From positions 56,725-120,724 of the forward strand of contig NZ_WPZY01000014.1 in assembly GCF_013031405.1 (NCBI RefSeq): a DNA stretch of 64,000 bases, in the 5' to 3' direction. Below are positions 28,078-37,401 of the stretch, in pieces (position 1 is the first letter of the stretch; every line of letters begins with the position of its first letter). The position numbers and the translations under genes are program-made. The notes beneath the pieces are model-generated. The model was not told the DNA's origin. It ran no database searches and saw nothing but the letters and a program-made list of their open reading frames with translations. Source of the stretch: Ruegeria sp. HKCCD8929 (GTDB taxonomy: Bacteria > Pseudomonadota > Alphaproteobacteria > Rhodobacterales > Rhodobacteraceae).

Positions 28078-28677
28078 TTACCGCACCCGCCGGATATGCC
28101 GCTTGAGAATCTCGCAGGCCGTAGCGGCGTCCTTGCGCTTCAGCGCCTGCACGATGGCGGCGTGATCCGCGTCGCTGCGCTGCGCCCATTTCTGGCGCCA
28201 ATGGGCAAACAGATGCCGGGCACTGGCGATGTGCAGATCGTCGATCGCGTGCAGCAGGCGTGGCATCGCGCAAGGCGCCAGGATCACCCGGTGAAAGCTG
28301 CGGTTGCGCGCCTCCCAAGCCGGCATATCCGCTGCCGCATCACAAGCGATGCGTGCGTCATCCGCCGCCCTGACCTCAGCCGGGGTCATATTCTGCACCG
28401 CGTGCTGCAGGGCGAGTGTTTCCAACGCCACCCGCATCTCGATCACCTCGCGGATCTCGGCCGGGTCCAGCGCTGTCACCCGCATGCCGCGCCGGGGCTC
28501 GCTGTGGGCCAGCCCATGCGCTTCGAGCCGCAGCAAGGCCTCGCGCACCGGCACATGACTGGTCTCGAAGGCGCGGGCAATATGGTCCTGCCGCAGCTTT
28601 TCGCCCGCCACCAGCTGACCGGTAACGATCTGCTGGCTGAGACGTTCATAGATGGTGTCGGCGATGGTGGCTGTCAT
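28078..28677 (-). CDS. GntR-family (FCD) transcriptional regulator
   Basis: This 199-residue regulator has a GntR winged helix (IYERLSQQIVTGQLVAGEKL, with SHVPVREALLRLEAHGL as recognition part) and an FCD domain (EIREVIEMRVALETLALQHA, RNRSFHRVIL with ligand-binding His). It is oriented toward dapD but separated by about 100 bases, and shares the region upstream with the threonine-dehydratase-like gene. Its target is most likely that neighbouring amino-acid enzyme, by position only. Confidence 0.86.
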   Translation of the reverse strand: MTATIADTIYERLSQQIVTGQLVAGEKLRQDHIARAFETSHVPVREALLRLEAHGLAHSEPRRGMRVTALDPAEIREVIEMRVALETLALQHAVQNMTPAEVRAADDARIACDAAADMPAWEARNRSFHRVILAPCAMPRLLHAIDDLHIASARHLFAHWRQKWAQRSDADHAAIVQALKRKDAATACEILKRHIRRVR

Positions 28678-28721
28678 AGATTATAGATAAAATCGGCGCG
28701 CAGCCGCCTCAAGCGGATAAT

Positions 28722-29645
28722 TCACGCAAAAACCGGCGACGGCGCGATATTCCCGCCGCAAACCAGAACCGCAACACGCTCGCCCGGTTCAGGCCGGTAT
28801 GCCCCGCTCATGAGCGCGGCCAAAGCCGTCGCACCTGCAGGCTCGACAAGTACCCGCCGCTCGGCCCAAAGCGCCTGCTGCGCAGCCACAATCGCCTCGT
28901 CACAGACCAGAACCGAAGCCATCCCCTGCGCCAGCCCAAAACAGATATCCCCGATCCGGCGGGCACCCAGCGCGTTGGCGGCAACACCCGAAACCTCGAC
29001 ATCCACCGGCGCGCCCGCCCGCAACGCCGCATGCAGCGCGCAAGAGGTTTCGGGCTCAACCGCCACAACCTTGCGCGCACCTTGAAGCCAGGCCAGCGCG
29101 CCGCCGATCAGACCCCCGCCGCCAACGGCGACCACAACGGTGTCGGCAGAGAGCCCCTGCGCCTCCCACTCTGCAAAGCAGGTGCCCTGCCCAGCCACGG
29201 TTGCGGGCGCATCATAGGCGTGGATCTGCATCGCGCCGCTCTCGGTCTCATGCGCCTGCGCCATGCTCAGCGCGTTGGCGTATTCACCGGGCACCACGGT
29301 CAGATCCGCCCCGATCCCCTCGATCAGCGCGATCTTGGATGGGCCCGCCAGTTCTGGCACAAAGATCTTGGCCGGATGACCCAGCGCCCGCGCCGCATAC
29401 GCCGCCGCCGCGCCATGATTGCCGCCCGAGGCCGCGACCACACCCGCCCCGGGCACCTCGCGGGACAAGAGCGTGTTGAACGCCCCGCGCGCCTTGAAAC
29501 TGCCGGTGTGCTGCATGTGCTCAAGCTTCATCTCGACGGGAAATTGCAGCCCGAACCCCCGCGCCTCGATCACCGGAGTCACCTGCACATGGCCCGCAAT
29601 GCGATCTGCCGCCGCCGAAATCTCTGCCTTCCAATCCATGCTCAC
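28722..29645 (-). CDS. PLP-dependent threonine/serine dehydratase-like enzyme
   Basis: This 307-residue fold-type II PLP enzyme has the Schiff-base lysine in TGSFKARGAFNTLL, the cofactor carboxylate loop SGGNHGAAAAYAA and the phosphate-binding GGGGLIGGALAW. The length without a C-terminal ACT domain fits the catabolic serine/threonine dehydratase group and related deaminases or racemases (for example hydroxyaspartate dehydratases). The start could be either of two ATGs six bases apart. The GntR regulator downstream may control it. Substrate is uncertain. Confidence 0.84.
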   Translation of the reverse strand: MSMDWKAEISAAADRIAGHVQVTPVIEARGFGLQFPVEMKLEHMQHTGSFKARGAFNTLLSREVPGAGVVAASGGNHGAAAAYAARALGHPAKIFVPELAGPSKIALIEGIGADLTVVPGEYANALSMAQAHETESGAMQIHAYDAPATVAGQGTCFAEWEAQGLSADTVVVAVGGGGLIGGALAWLQGARKVVAVEPETSCALHAALRAGAPVDVEVSGVAANALGARRIGDICFGLAQGMASVLVCDEAIVAAQQALWAERRVLVEPAGATALAALMSGAYRPEPGERVAVLVCGGNIAPSPVFA

Positions 29646-29738
29646 ATCCCTGTCACTGGCCTGTCACCGCCGAACACTGGCGCTCCGGCCGCGAACCCTA
29701 TAGCTGTTGGGAAAACAAGCAAGCAGGGATCCCCCGCA

Positions 29739-30581
29739 ATGAAAGAAGACCGCCTGAGCCCCTTCCGCGACGCGCATACCGACCGCTCGACCGCGAGCCA
29801 TGTGCCCGACACCCCGCAGACCCGGTCACCCGCCTACAAGCTGGCCTTTGCGGACGAGGATTTCCTGTGCCGGGATGAACTGCGCCCGGTGCGCCTGCAG
29901 CTGGAACTGCTCAAGCCCGAGATGATAATGGCCGAGCGCGAGATCACCTCGACCATCGTGATGTTCGGCGGCGCCCGCATCCCCGAGCCGTCGCAGAAGC
30001 ACAAGGCACGCACGCAGACTCTGGCCGACCTGTCGCAATACTACGACGAGGCGCGCGAATTCGCCCGGCTGATGACCGAGAAATCCAAGCACAGCGGCTG
30101 CCGCGAGAACGTGGTCGTCACCGGCGGCGGCCCCGGCGTGATGGAGGCGGGCAACCGCGGCGCGCAGGATGCCGGGGGCTGTTCCATCGGGCTCAACATC
30201 GTGCTGCCACATGAGCAGGCGCCAAACGCCTATGTCTCGCCCGAGCTCAGCTTCAACTTCCACTATTTCGCCATCCGCAAGATGCATTTCCTGATGCGCG
30301 CCCGTGCCATCACCATCTTCCCCGGCGGCTACGGCACCATGGACGAGCTGTTTGAATCGCTGACCCTGATCCAGACCGGGCGCATGGACCGGGTGCCGTT
30401 CCTGCTGTTCGGCCGCGAGTTCTGGGAGCGGGTGATCAACTGGGAGGCGCTGGCCGATGCAGGCACCATCTCGGAAGAGGATCTGGACCTGTTCCGCTAT
30501 GTCGATACCGCGCAAGAGGCGATGGAACTGATCGACAACTGGACCCCGGCCCCCCCGCGCGACGTGATTCCGGGGCGCTGA
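29739..30581 (+). CDS. LOG-family Rossmann-fold protein
   Basis: This 280-residue protein is of the TIGR00730/LOG family. The two family motifs are visible as TGGGPGVMEAGNRGA and FPGGYGTMDELFE. Family members are AMP- or cytokinin-riboside-phosphate phosphoribohydrolases (LOG or PpnN type), which release bases from nucleotide monophosphates. An N-terminal region of about 80 residues precedes the core, as in the longer alphaproteobacterial members. The ATG at 29739 is chosen because the in-frame sequence before it runs antisense through the dehydratase gene. Confidence 0.9.
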   Translation: MKEDRLSPFRDAHTDRSTASHVPDTPQTRSPAYKLAFADEDFLCRDELRPVRLQLELLKPEMIMAEREITSTIVMFGGARIPEPSQKHKARTQTLADLSQYYDEAREFARLMTEKSKHSGCRENVVVTGGGPGVMEAGNRGAQDAGGCSIGLNIVLPHEQAPNAYVSPELSFNFHYFAIRKMHFLMRARAITIFPGGYGTMDELFESLTLIQTGRMDRVPFLLFGREFWERVINWEALADAGTISEEDLDLFRYVDTAQEAMELIDNWTPAPPRDVIPGR

Positions 30582-30628
30582 AGCGATTCGTGCTACACTC
30601 GGCCAACCGACATCCAAGGGAGAGGCCG

Positions 30629-30916
30629 ATGGAATATGTAACCGTGTCCAACTGGACCTATGACGAGACCCTGGACGAGGCGGCGCTGATTTCCAGCGCC
30701 AAGGAAAAACTGAGTCAGCTCAAAGCGATGGGCGCCAAGAGCGGCCATCTGGTCCGGGTCGGCCCGACCGAGGGGCTGATTGTCATGGTCTATCCGGACG
30801 AAGGCACCTGGAACCGGGTGCGCGAAGCCGTGCAGCATATGCGCACCGACACCAGACCGAGTGAAGGCGGCACGAATACCGGCGCCGTGGACGGCCCGGC
30901 CTTGGTGTCGATCTGA
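30629..30916 (+). CDS. Small conserved hypothetical protein
   Basis: This 95-residue protein begins MEYVTVSNWTYDETLDEAAL and has alternating strand and helix character resembling a small ferredoxin-like alpha/beta (dabb-type) fold: a strand, the helix ISSAKEKLSQLKAMGAKSGH, then a strand GLIVMVYPDE and a final helix. AAGGGAGAGG lies at good distance from the ATG. It is 48 bases after the LOG-family gene and may be co-transcribed. I recognise no named family with certainty. Confidence 0.65.
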   Translation: MEYVTVSNWTYDETLDEAALISSAKEKLSQLKAMGAKSGHLVRVGPTEGLIVMVYPDEGTWNRVREAVQHMRTDTRPSEGGTNTGAVDGPALVSI

Positions 30917-31022
30917 CGCTATTGGCTCTCACCAGCCACCCCGGGCGCAGGCATTCCACTTTCTGCAAACGCTTTTGAGTGCTAGAGGGCAAGGGACAGC
31001 AATTCGACGAGAGCCGGACCTG

Positions 31023-32138
31023 ATGAGCACGCCCCACAAGACGCCCCCGCGCACCGGCGCGATGCTGCATCTGCGCGGCAACGCTTTGGACAAGGGTGAC
31101 GCGGTTGCTCTCCCGCTGACCCAGAGCAGCATGTTCCACCTGCCCGGCCAGCCCGAGGATTTCGCGACCTATGGGCGTGTGGACAACCCAACCTGGCAGC
31201 ATCTGGAATATTTGCTGAGCCATCTCGAAGATGCCCCCTGTCTGGCCTTCCCGTCAGGCATGGGCGCGATTTCGGCAGCCCTCTTTGCCACGCTCAAGGC
31301 CGGGAACCGGGTGCTGATCCCGTCCGACGGCTACTACGTCACCCGATTGCTGGCCGAACGGTTCCTGTTCAATCTGGGCGTGACGGTCGAGCAGCGCCCG
31401 ACGACGGCCTTCTCCGAGGGCGGCTTTGACGGGTTCGACGTTGTGTTCCTTGAAACCCCGTCGAACCCCGGCCTCGACATGATCGACCTCTCCGCCGTGG
31501 CGCAGGCCGTGCGCGCGGCCGGCGGCATCACCATCGCCGACAACACCACGTTGACCCCACTGGGCCAGCGCCCGCTGGATCTGGGCGTGGATGTGGTTGT
31601 GGCCTCGGACACCAAGGCGATGGGCGGCCATTCCGACCTGCTGATGGGGCATGTGGCCAGCCGCAATGCCGAGATCATGCAAGCCGTTGAAGATTGGCGC
31701 AGAATCTCGGGCTGCATCCCCGGCCCGCATGAGGCCTGGCTCCTGCACCGGGGGCTTGAGACGCTGGATGTCCGGTTCGACCGCATGTGCAGCTCGGCGC
31801 AGGTGCTGGCCAAGCGTCTGGCCGCCCACCCGGCGGTGAAACAGATCCGCTATCCCGGTCTGGAAACCGACCCATCACATACGCTGGCCAAGGCGCAATG
31901 CATCCGCTTCGGCTTCCTGCTGTCGATCACGCTGGAAAGCGAAGACAAGGCCGAGGCTTTCATCAACGCCTGCCCTCTGATCCGGCCCGCCACCTCATTT
32001 GGCGGCGTCCACACCTCTGCCGAGCGCCGCCTGCGCTGGGGCGATGCGGTCGATCCCGCCTTCATCCGCCTGTCAGTCGGGTGCGAACCGGTCGAGGAAC
32101 TGTGGCAAGCGATCAAACACGCCCTCGACACCATATGA
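31023..32138 (+). CDS. metC: Cystathionine beta-lyase-type PLP enzyme
   Basis: This 371-residue Cys/Met-metabolism PLP enzyme has the Schiff-base lysine in VVASDTKAMGGHSDLLMGH, the ring-stacking and phosphate contacts in FPSGMGAISAALFATLKAG, and the aspartate in ITIADNTTLTPLGQRPLDLG. Such enzymes split cystathionine to homocysteine, pyruvate and ammonia or catalyse related eliminations; gamma-synthase activity cannot be excluded. The ATG at 31023 is used because the frame upstream overlaps the preceding gene. A hairpin and the second copy of the intergenic repeat follow. Confidence 0.88.
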   Translation: MSTPHKTPPRTGAMLHLRGNALDKGDAVALPLTQSSMFHLPGQPEDFATYGRVDNPTWQHLEYLLSHLEDAPCLAFPSGMGAISAALFATLKAGNRVLIPSDGYYVTRLLAERFLFNLGVTVEQRPTTAFSEGGFDGFDVVFLETPSNPGLDMIDLSAVAQAVRAAGGITIADNTTLTPLGQRPLDLGVDVVVASDTKAMGGHSDLLMGHVASRNAEIMQAVEDWRRISGCIPGPHEAWLLHRGLETLDVRFDRMCSSAQVLAKRLAAHPAVKQIRYPGLETDPSHTLAKAQCIRFGFLLSITLESEDKAEAFINACPLIRPATSFGGVHTSAERRLRWGDAVDPAFIRLSVGCEPVEELWQAIKHALDTI

Positions 32139-32141
32139 ACA

Positions 32142-32203
32142 GGGGCACTCGCCCGCCCCTTCTTCTGTTCAAAAATATCCCGGAGCGCGAGGCAGAGCCT
32201 CGC
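32142..32203 (+). repeat. Terminator-like hairpin and intergenic repeat (copy 2)
   Basis: A short stem (GGGGC at about 32142, GCCCC at about 32155) followed by TTCTTCTG resembles a weak terminator after metC. It runs into the 24-base repeat at 32160-32183, identical to 18505-18528. Behind that is a seven-base inverted repeat, GCGAGGC (32187-32193) and GCCTCGC (32197-32203). Confidence 0.6.
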
Positions 32204-32237
32204 ATTATCACCGACGTAACCGCCGCGCCGCGCTCTG

Positions 32238-32624
32238 TTATTTCGCTTTCGGTGCCCGCAACTCCTTGAACACATAGATCGGCAGCACCACCGCCGCGAT
32301 CAGCGCGCCCAGCCACACCAGCAACGTCGCCGCCAACAGGTTGGCGATGCCGCCGATGGTCAGGCCTGTCGTGATCAGGTCGGTCGCCAGCAGCCCCACA
32401 AAAGTCACCACCAGTGCGATCCCGCCCTTGAGCGCCGGGATGTTCTGCTCGCTCAGCTTCGCGATCAGCGGCTCGGCAACCACCTGCACCAGCGTGAAAA
32501 CAACCACCACGATGATCAGCGACAGTGGCGCGATCCTGAACCCGTCAAGCAGAAATGCGGCCAGCAGCAGACCGATGGCATTACCCGCCAGCAGGGCAAG
32601 CACCGACATGATGCGTCGGGACAT
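32238..32624 (-). CDS. Small four-helix membrane protein, superfamily IV holin-like
   Basis: This 128-residue protein is almost entirely hydrophobic with four predicted TM helices (for example SVLALLAGNAIGLLLAAFLL, LSLIIVVVVFTLVQVV, GGIALVVTFVGLLATDLI and LLAATLLVWLGALIAAVVLP). It resembles the Mycobacterial 4-TM phage holin superfamily, which is widespread in bacterial chromosomes without any phage role. There are no phage genes nearby, so a lysis function is unlikely. ATG at 32624 is preferred to 32645 because GCGAGG is the only upstream Shine-Dalgarno-like site. Confidence 0.7.
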   Translation of the reverse strand: MSRRIMSVLALLAGNAIGLLLAAFLLDGFRIAPLSLIIVVVVFTLVQVVAEPLIAKLSEQNIPALKGGIALVVTFVGLLATDLITTGLTIGGIANLLAATLLVWLGALIAAVVLPIYVFKELRAPKAK

Positions 32625-32703
32625 GAGACGATACCTCGCATTCAATTCGCATAAATGTTGAATGCGAGACTAGACCGGCCTCAGTCCGATTTCACCTTGT
32701 TTT

Positions 32704-33885
32704 TCAAAGACCCGCCTCGGCCTCGATCTGTTTGCGCGACTTGCGGGCGCGCTCGGTGGCCGACTTCAGCTGACCGCAGGCGGCCATGATGTCCTCGCCG
32801 CGCGGGGTGCGGATGGGTGAGGCATATCCCGCCTGGTAGATGATGTTTGCAAAGGCATGGATGCGGTTGTTCGAGCTGCGCTTGTATGGCGCGCCAGGCC
32901 ATTCGTTGAACGGGATCAGGTTGATCTTGGCAGGGATATTGTGGCGCTTGATGTGCTCGATCAGACGATGTGCATCCTCGTCGCTGTCGTTCACCCCGTC
33001 CAGCATCACGTATTCGAAAGTGATCCGCTCGGAGTTCGACGCATTGGGATAGCTGGCCAGCGCTTGCAGCAACTCTTCGATATTCCAACGCTTGTTGATC
33101 GGCACCAGAACGTCGCGGGTTTCATCTGTCGTGGCATGGAACGAGATCGCCAGCAGGCAGCCGATTTCCTCGGCTGCGCGCGCGATTTCGGGCACTACGC
33201 CCGAGGTGGACAGCGTGATACGGCGGCGCGACAGCGAGATCCCCTCGGGGTCCATCGCGATCTTCATCGCGTCGCGGACGTTCTCGAAATTGTAGAGCGG
33301 CTCGCCCATACCCATCAGAACGATGTTCGACAGAAGGCGGGTTTCGTCCTTGGGTTCACCCGGAACCGGCCATTCGTCAAGATCGTCGCGCGCCATCATG
33401 ATCTGGCCGACGATTTCGGCAGTTGTCAGGTTTCGTACGAGTTTCTGAGTGCCGGTATGACAAAATGTACATGTCAGCGTGCAGCCCACCTGAGACGAGA
33501 TGCACAGCGTCCCGCGCCGCTCTTCGGGGATATAGACGACCTCGACCTCGTGCCCGCCTGCGATACGGACGAGGTATTTCCGGGTGCCGTCCTCGGACAG
33601 TTTGCGGGTCACAACCTCGGGGATTTCGATGACGAAGCTCTCGGCCAGTTGCGCACGGTAAGTCTTGGCGAGGTTGGTCATCTCGGCGAAGTTGCGCACG
33701 CCCCACTGGTAGATCCACTGCCAAATCTGGTTCACCCGCATCTTCGCCTGTTTCTCGGGTGTGCCATGTTCGATCAGCACCTCGCGCAGACGATCGCGGG
33801 TGAGGCCCACCAGGTTCAACTTCCCCTCGGGCAATTTGCGGGGGATGGTCATGACATCTTGAGTGATCGGCGCTTTGGCAGACAT
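32704..33885 (-). CDS. rlmN: 23S rRNA / tRNA m2A methyltransferase RlmN
   Basis: This 393-residue radical-SAM enzyme methylates C2 of A2503 in 23S rRNA and A37 of some tRNAs. The [4Fe-4S]-binding CxxxCxxC is visible in [14 protein letters not shown]. The mechanistic C-terminal cysteine is in [11 protein letters not shown]. Other conserved pieces are [20 protein letters not shown] and [14 protein letters not shown]. The ATG at 33885 begins the conserved [12 protein letters not shown]; the frame upstream to 34089 gives an Arg/Cys-rich, non-conserved extension. Confidence 0.96.
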   Translation of the reverse strand: MSAKAPITQDVMTIPRKLPEGKLNLVGLTRDRLREVLIEHGTPEKQAKMRVNQIWQWIYQWGVRNFAEMTNLAKTYRAQLAESFVIEIPEVVTRKLSEDGTRKYLVRIAGGHEVEVVYIPEERRGTLCISSQVGCTLTCTFCHTGTQKLVRNLTTAEIVGQIMMARDDLDEWPVPGEPKDETRLLSNIVLMGMGEPLYNFENVRDAMKIAMDPEGISLSRRRITLSTSGVVPEIARAAEEIGCLLAISFHATTDETRDVLVPINKRWNIEELLQALASYPNASNSERITFEYVMLDGVNDSDEDAHRLIEHIKRHNIPAKINLIPFNEWPGAPYKRSSNNRIHAFANIIYQAGYASPIRTPRGEDIMAACGQLKSATERARKSRKQIEAEAGL

Positions 33886-34016
33886 GGGTAAGGACTCGGG
33901 CTGGTCGCAGGGATGCGCCTCTATATAGGAATGCGCGCGAAGATCAAAAGATTTCGTGCGGGAACGCATGCGGATTTGAACGCGGAGTGGCGTTGCTTGG
34001 ACGTAGCCGTGCGCCG

Positions 34017-34865
34017 CTATTTCAGGTTTCCCGCGCCGCCGAGTGCCTGCACGGCAGCCGCACCGCATGCGTTGCCGTTTGCAAGGCACTGCTCCAGCGG
34101 TGCCCGCTCCAGCCAGGATGAAAGGAACCCGGCGTTGAACGCGTCTCCTGCCCCTGTGGCGTCCAACACTTCAACGGGCGTGGCGCCGTTGAGGATCCAT
34201 GCGTTACAGGACCGAGATCGTGCGCGGGCGCCGTTTTTGCCGTTTTTGACGACGGTCAGAGGTGCGCAGAGCGCATCAGTACCAGCGGCGCGGAGCGCGG
34301 TCATTTCGGCCTCATTGGGCAGGAACACATCGACCGCTGAGATCAATTCCGACAGGTTTTCGGCATATGCGTCCTGCCATCCGCAATCGAGCGAGACGGT
34401 CAAACCGGCCGATTTGGCCAAACGCAAAAGATCGGGCTGTTCCTGTAATGTGCGTAACTCGCCGATATGCAGATGTGCATATTGGCCGAGGTCGATTTCA
34501 GCGGGATCGGGCGTTGCCGGGCCATCGGACCGGGTCAGAAAGGCGCGGTCTTCGGCGCAGGAGATCGCCACCGTGATTTGCGGGTCGATCCCGTCCGCCG
34601 CTGTCGCGCAGGCACTGGCATCCACGCGATATTGGGCCATGTCCGCGCGGACAACGGCGTCGAAGGGCGCTGCGGGCAGGGTCGAAAACTGCGACACCGC
34701 ATGGCCCAGCGCCACCATGTTCGCCCCGGTGATGAACGCGCCTCCGCCGGCGTGCAGCGTGAGACCCGGGACAAAAACCTCGGTCCCCGGTGTGGGCAGG
34801 CGGGGTGTGTTGACGAAAACCAGGTCGCAATAGAGCCTGCCCGCGCAGAGGATCGGCTTTTTCAC
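34017..34865 (-). CDS. PfkB-family carbohydrate kinase
   Basis: This 282-residue sugar kinase of the ribokinase superfamily is the last gene of the sugar-transport operon. The catalytic-base signature is [20 protein letters not shown] (about residues 235-254). The N-terminal glycine-rich substrate loop ([20 protein letters not shown]) matches the first PfkB signature. It should phosphorylate the sugar or sugar derivative brought in by the neighbouring ABC transporter. Its start overlaps the end of the UgpC-like gene by four bases. Confidence 0.88.
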   Translation of the reverse strand: MKKPILCAGRLYCDLVFVNTPRLPTPGTEVFVPGLTLHAGGGAFITGANMVALGHAVSQFSTLPAAPFDAVVRADMAQYRVDASACATAADGIDPQITVAISCAEDRAFLTRSDGPATPDPAEIDLGQYAHLHIGELRTLQEQPDLLRLAKSAGLTVSLDCGWQDAYAENLSELISAVDVFLPNEAEMTALRAAGTDALCAPLTVVKNGKNGARARSRSCNAWILNGATPVEVLDATGAGDAFNAGFLSSWLERAPLEQCLANGNACGAAAVQALGGAGNLK

Positions 34866-35920
34866 GTCAAAGCCTCGCCGCTTGCGCTGTCGAAGACATG
34901 CAGGTTTTCAGGCGCGGCGCCCAGCTGCACCGCGTCGCCGACCTGCGGCGGGTTTCGGCCATCCGCCTTGGCGATGATTTCGCCCGACGGGGTGTCGACG
35001 TAAATCAGGGTCTCGGCGCCCAAGGGTTCGAGCAGCGTGACCTTGCCGGACAGGATCGGGTTGGCGCTGTCGAGGTGGAGATCGTCGGGCCGGACGCCAA
35101 GCAGGATGTTTGTTGCGCCCCCGGCAGCCACCCCGGGGATGCGGACCTGCCGATCTGCGTTCAGGCGCACCAGAGTACCGTCCAACTCTCCAGAAAGCAG
35201 ATTCATGGACGGGGCTCCGATGAAACGCGCAACAAAGGTGTTTGCCGGTTTGTGAAAGACCTCGGTCGGGGTGCCGACCTGTTGGATATGGCCATCCTTC
35301 ATGATCACGATCCGGTCCGCCATGGTCATCGCTTCGACCTGATCATGGGTCACGAAGATGATCGTGTTGCCGACCCGCTGGTGCAGTTTCTTGATCTCAA
35401 GCCGCATCTGGGTACGCAGCTGGGCGTCGAGGTTCGAGAGCGGTTCATCGAACAGGAAAACCGCCGGGTCGCGCACCATGGCGCGCCCGATGGCCACGCG
35501 CTGACGCTGGCCGCCGGACAATTGGCTGGGCTTGCGGTCCAGCAGGTCGGTCATGTCGAGGATGCCGGCAACCTCTTGAATTCGCTTTTCCTTGTCGGCC
35601 TTTGGCATCTTGGAGGATCGCAGGCCGAAGGCGATATTCTTCTTGACCGACATATGCGGATAGATGGCGTAGTTCTGAAACACCATCGCGATGTCGCGTT
35701 CTTTGGGTTCAAGGTTGTTCACCTCGCGCCCGCCGATTTCGATGATGCCGCTGGTGGTTTCCTCAAGCCCCGCGATCATCCGCAACGTGGTGGATTTTCC
35801 GCATCCCGACGGGCCGACGAAGACCACGAATTCGCCGTCGGCAACGTCCAGAGTGATGCCGTGCAGCACTTCTGTCGTGCCATAGGATTTGGTCAGGTTG
35901 CGCAGGGCGAGGTTGGCCAA
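34862..35920 (-). CDS. ugpC: Carbohydrate ABC transporter ATP-binding protein, UgpC/MalK-like
   Basis: This 352-residue ATPase has Walker A GPSGCGKST, signature LSGGQRQRVAIGRAM, Walker B VFLFDEPLSNLDAQLR and a C-terminal TOBE/MalK-type regulatory domain (LLGVRPDDLHL). The UgpC/MalK subgroup serves CUT1 importers of disaccharides, polyols and glycerol-phosphate conjugates. It lies two bases from the argininosuccinate-lyase-like gene and overlaps the kinase gene, so it belongs to the same transcript as the two permeases and the binding protein. Confidence 0.92.
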   Translation of the reverse strand: MANLALRNLTKSYGTTEVLHGITLDVADGEFVVFVGPSGCGKSTTLRMIAGLEETTSGIIEIGGREVNNLEPKERDIAMVFQNYAIYPHMSVKKNIAFGLRSSKMPKADKEKRIQEVAGILDMTDLLDRKPSQLSGGQRQRVAIGRAMVRDPAVFLFDEPLSNLDAQLRTQMRLEIKKLHQRVGNTIIFVTHDQVEAMTMADRIVIMKDGHIQQVGTPTEVFHKPANTFVARFIGAPSMNLLSGELDGTLVRLNADRQVRIPGVAAGGATNILLGVRPDDLHLDSANPILSGKVTLLEPLGAETLIYVDTPSGEIIAKADGRNPPQVGDAVQLGAAPENLHVFDSASGEALT

Positions 35921-35922
35921 AA

Positions 35923-37401
35923 TCAGGTCTCCAGCAATTGGGCGAAGGCGGTGGCGCGGGCGGTGGCTGCGGCCGAGACCCGCGCTGCCCGTTGGCTCGC
36001 CCGTGCGCGCAGGGCATCGAGATCGGTGCTGTATTGCACAAGGGCCGCGTCCAGAGCCGCCGGGGCGGGGCCGCCAATGCGGTCGCGGCGCGCAACAAAG
36101 GTTTCGGGGCTGACGGCGGCTCGGAACCCCTGCTCGTCCGTCGCGGGCGCGCGGGAGGTGGCGGCGCGGAAGGCCGTTTGGAACGCGCCGAACCCCCCGG
36201 ACAGCGGCTTGCCGTCCAGATCCCGTGCAACATGGGCGGCGATGTCATGCGCCTGGCGAAAGGTCAGCCCCTCGTCCCGGACCAGCGTGTCGGCAAGCTC
36301 CGTGATGGTGATGCTGGCCGCATCCGTGTTCCGGCGCACTCTGTTCGAGTTGATCGAACAGGCGGGCAGGAATGCGGCCATCAGCTCAAGCACCCGGCCG
36401 CCGCTTTCAAACGCGGCGTACCCGGCCTGCTGCACTTCGCCCTCGCTGTCGTTCATGTCGGTGAACGGCGTGTTGTGCATGGTGTTCACCACCATGTCGC
36501 AGCGCCCGCAGGTGACCGAGGCAAGGTGGCGCATATGTTCGGTCGGCACCGGGTTGCGCTTTTGCGGCATGATCGAGCTGATCTGGACGAGCGCATTGGG
36601 GACGTAGAGCTGCCCGACCTCGAAGCTGGACCAGAAGGCCAGATCCTGCACGACGCGGCCCAGATGCAGGAACACCAGTTTGATGGCCGAGTAGAGCCCG
36701 GTGACATAGTCGACGGACGCGATGCAGCCATAGGAGTTCACTTGCGGGCCTTCGAAGCCCAGCAGTTTCGCCATGCGGGCGCGGTCGATGGGGAACCCGG
36801 ATGTGGTGATGGCGGCGGCCCCCATGGGACAGTGCCCGAGGGTGTCGATGGCCGCAGACAGTCGCTGTGCGTCGCGGTTCAGCACCTCGATCATTGCGCC
36901 CAAGTAGTGACCGAATGTGGTGGGTTGAGCGGGCTGGCCGTGAGTATAGGCGACGATCAGGGTGTCGGCCTCGTCCCGGGCCTTGGCGATCAGTGCCTCG
37001 GTGAGTGACGTGATTTGCGCCAGCACAGCCTCGGCCCGTTCCCGCAGCGCCATCTTGAACACGGTGTGGTCCATGTCGTTGCGCGACCGGGCCGTGTGAA
37101 GCGCGCCGCCAAGATCGCCCAAACGGCGTTTGAGTTCGGCCTCGACATAGAAGAAGTAATCCTCATGCTCGCCGGTGTAGACGAGCGCGGGGACGTCGGT
37201 TTCCTTGTCGATTGCGTCAAGCGCATGGGCGATTAGGCCGCCATCTGTCCGGGTCAGAATTCCGGTTTCGACCAGCATCACCAGATGGGCCTGATTGATC
37301 GCCATCATATGGGCGGCGTAGTGGGTTTTGACGCCTTCGAATAGCGGCGCAAGCACGGTGTCCTTGTAGGTGGGGTCGGGAAATTTGCTGTCGTCGGTCA
37401 T
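35923..37401 (-). CDS. Argininosuccinate lyase-family enzyme in a sugar operon
   Basis: This 492-residue protein belongs to the fumarase/aspartase superfamily, argininosuccinate lyase branch. It has the three conserved blocks: HTARSRNDMDHT (about 102-113), the catalytic-base region AYTHGQPAQPTTFGH (151-165) and the flexible signature loop SSIMPQKRNP (275-284). These enzymes eliminate fumarate from an N-succino substrate. The usual SRNDQ glutamine is Met here. The true argH belongs with arginine genes; this one sits between a UgpC-like ATPase and permeases, overlapping a permease gene by four bases (ATGA), so it likely acts on an imported conjugate. ATG at 37401 is chosen; the longer frame reads antisense-quality sequence into the permease gene. 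Confidence 0.85.
   Translation of the reverse strand: MTDDSKFPDPTYKDTVLAPLFEGVKTHYAAHMMAINQAHLVMLVETGILTRTDGGLIAHALDAIDKETDVPALVYTGEHEDYFFYVEAELKRRLGDLGGALHTARSRNDMDHTVFKMALRERAEAVLAQITSLTEALIAKARDEADTLIVAYTHGQPAQPTTFGHYLGAMIEVLNRDAQRLSAAIDTLGHCPMGAAAITTSGFPIDRARMAKLLGFEGPQVNSYGCIASVDYVTGLYSAIKLVFLHLGRVVQDLAFWSSFEVGQLYVPNALVQISSIMPQKRNPVPTEHMRHLASVTCGRCDMVVNTMHNTPFTDMNDSEGEVQQAGYAAFESGGRVLELMAAFLPACSINSNRVRRNTDAASITITELADTLVRDEGLTFRQAHDIAAHVARDLDGKPLSGGFGAFQTAFRAATSRAPATDEQGFRAAVSPETFVARRDRIGGPAPAALDAALVQYSTDLDALRARASQRAARVSAAATARATAFAQLLET

Noticed and set aside
32238..32624. Prophage lysis gene (holin-like)
   Set aside because: No endolysin, portal, capsid or other phage gene is nearby; four-TM proteins of this superfamily are common chromosomal genes.
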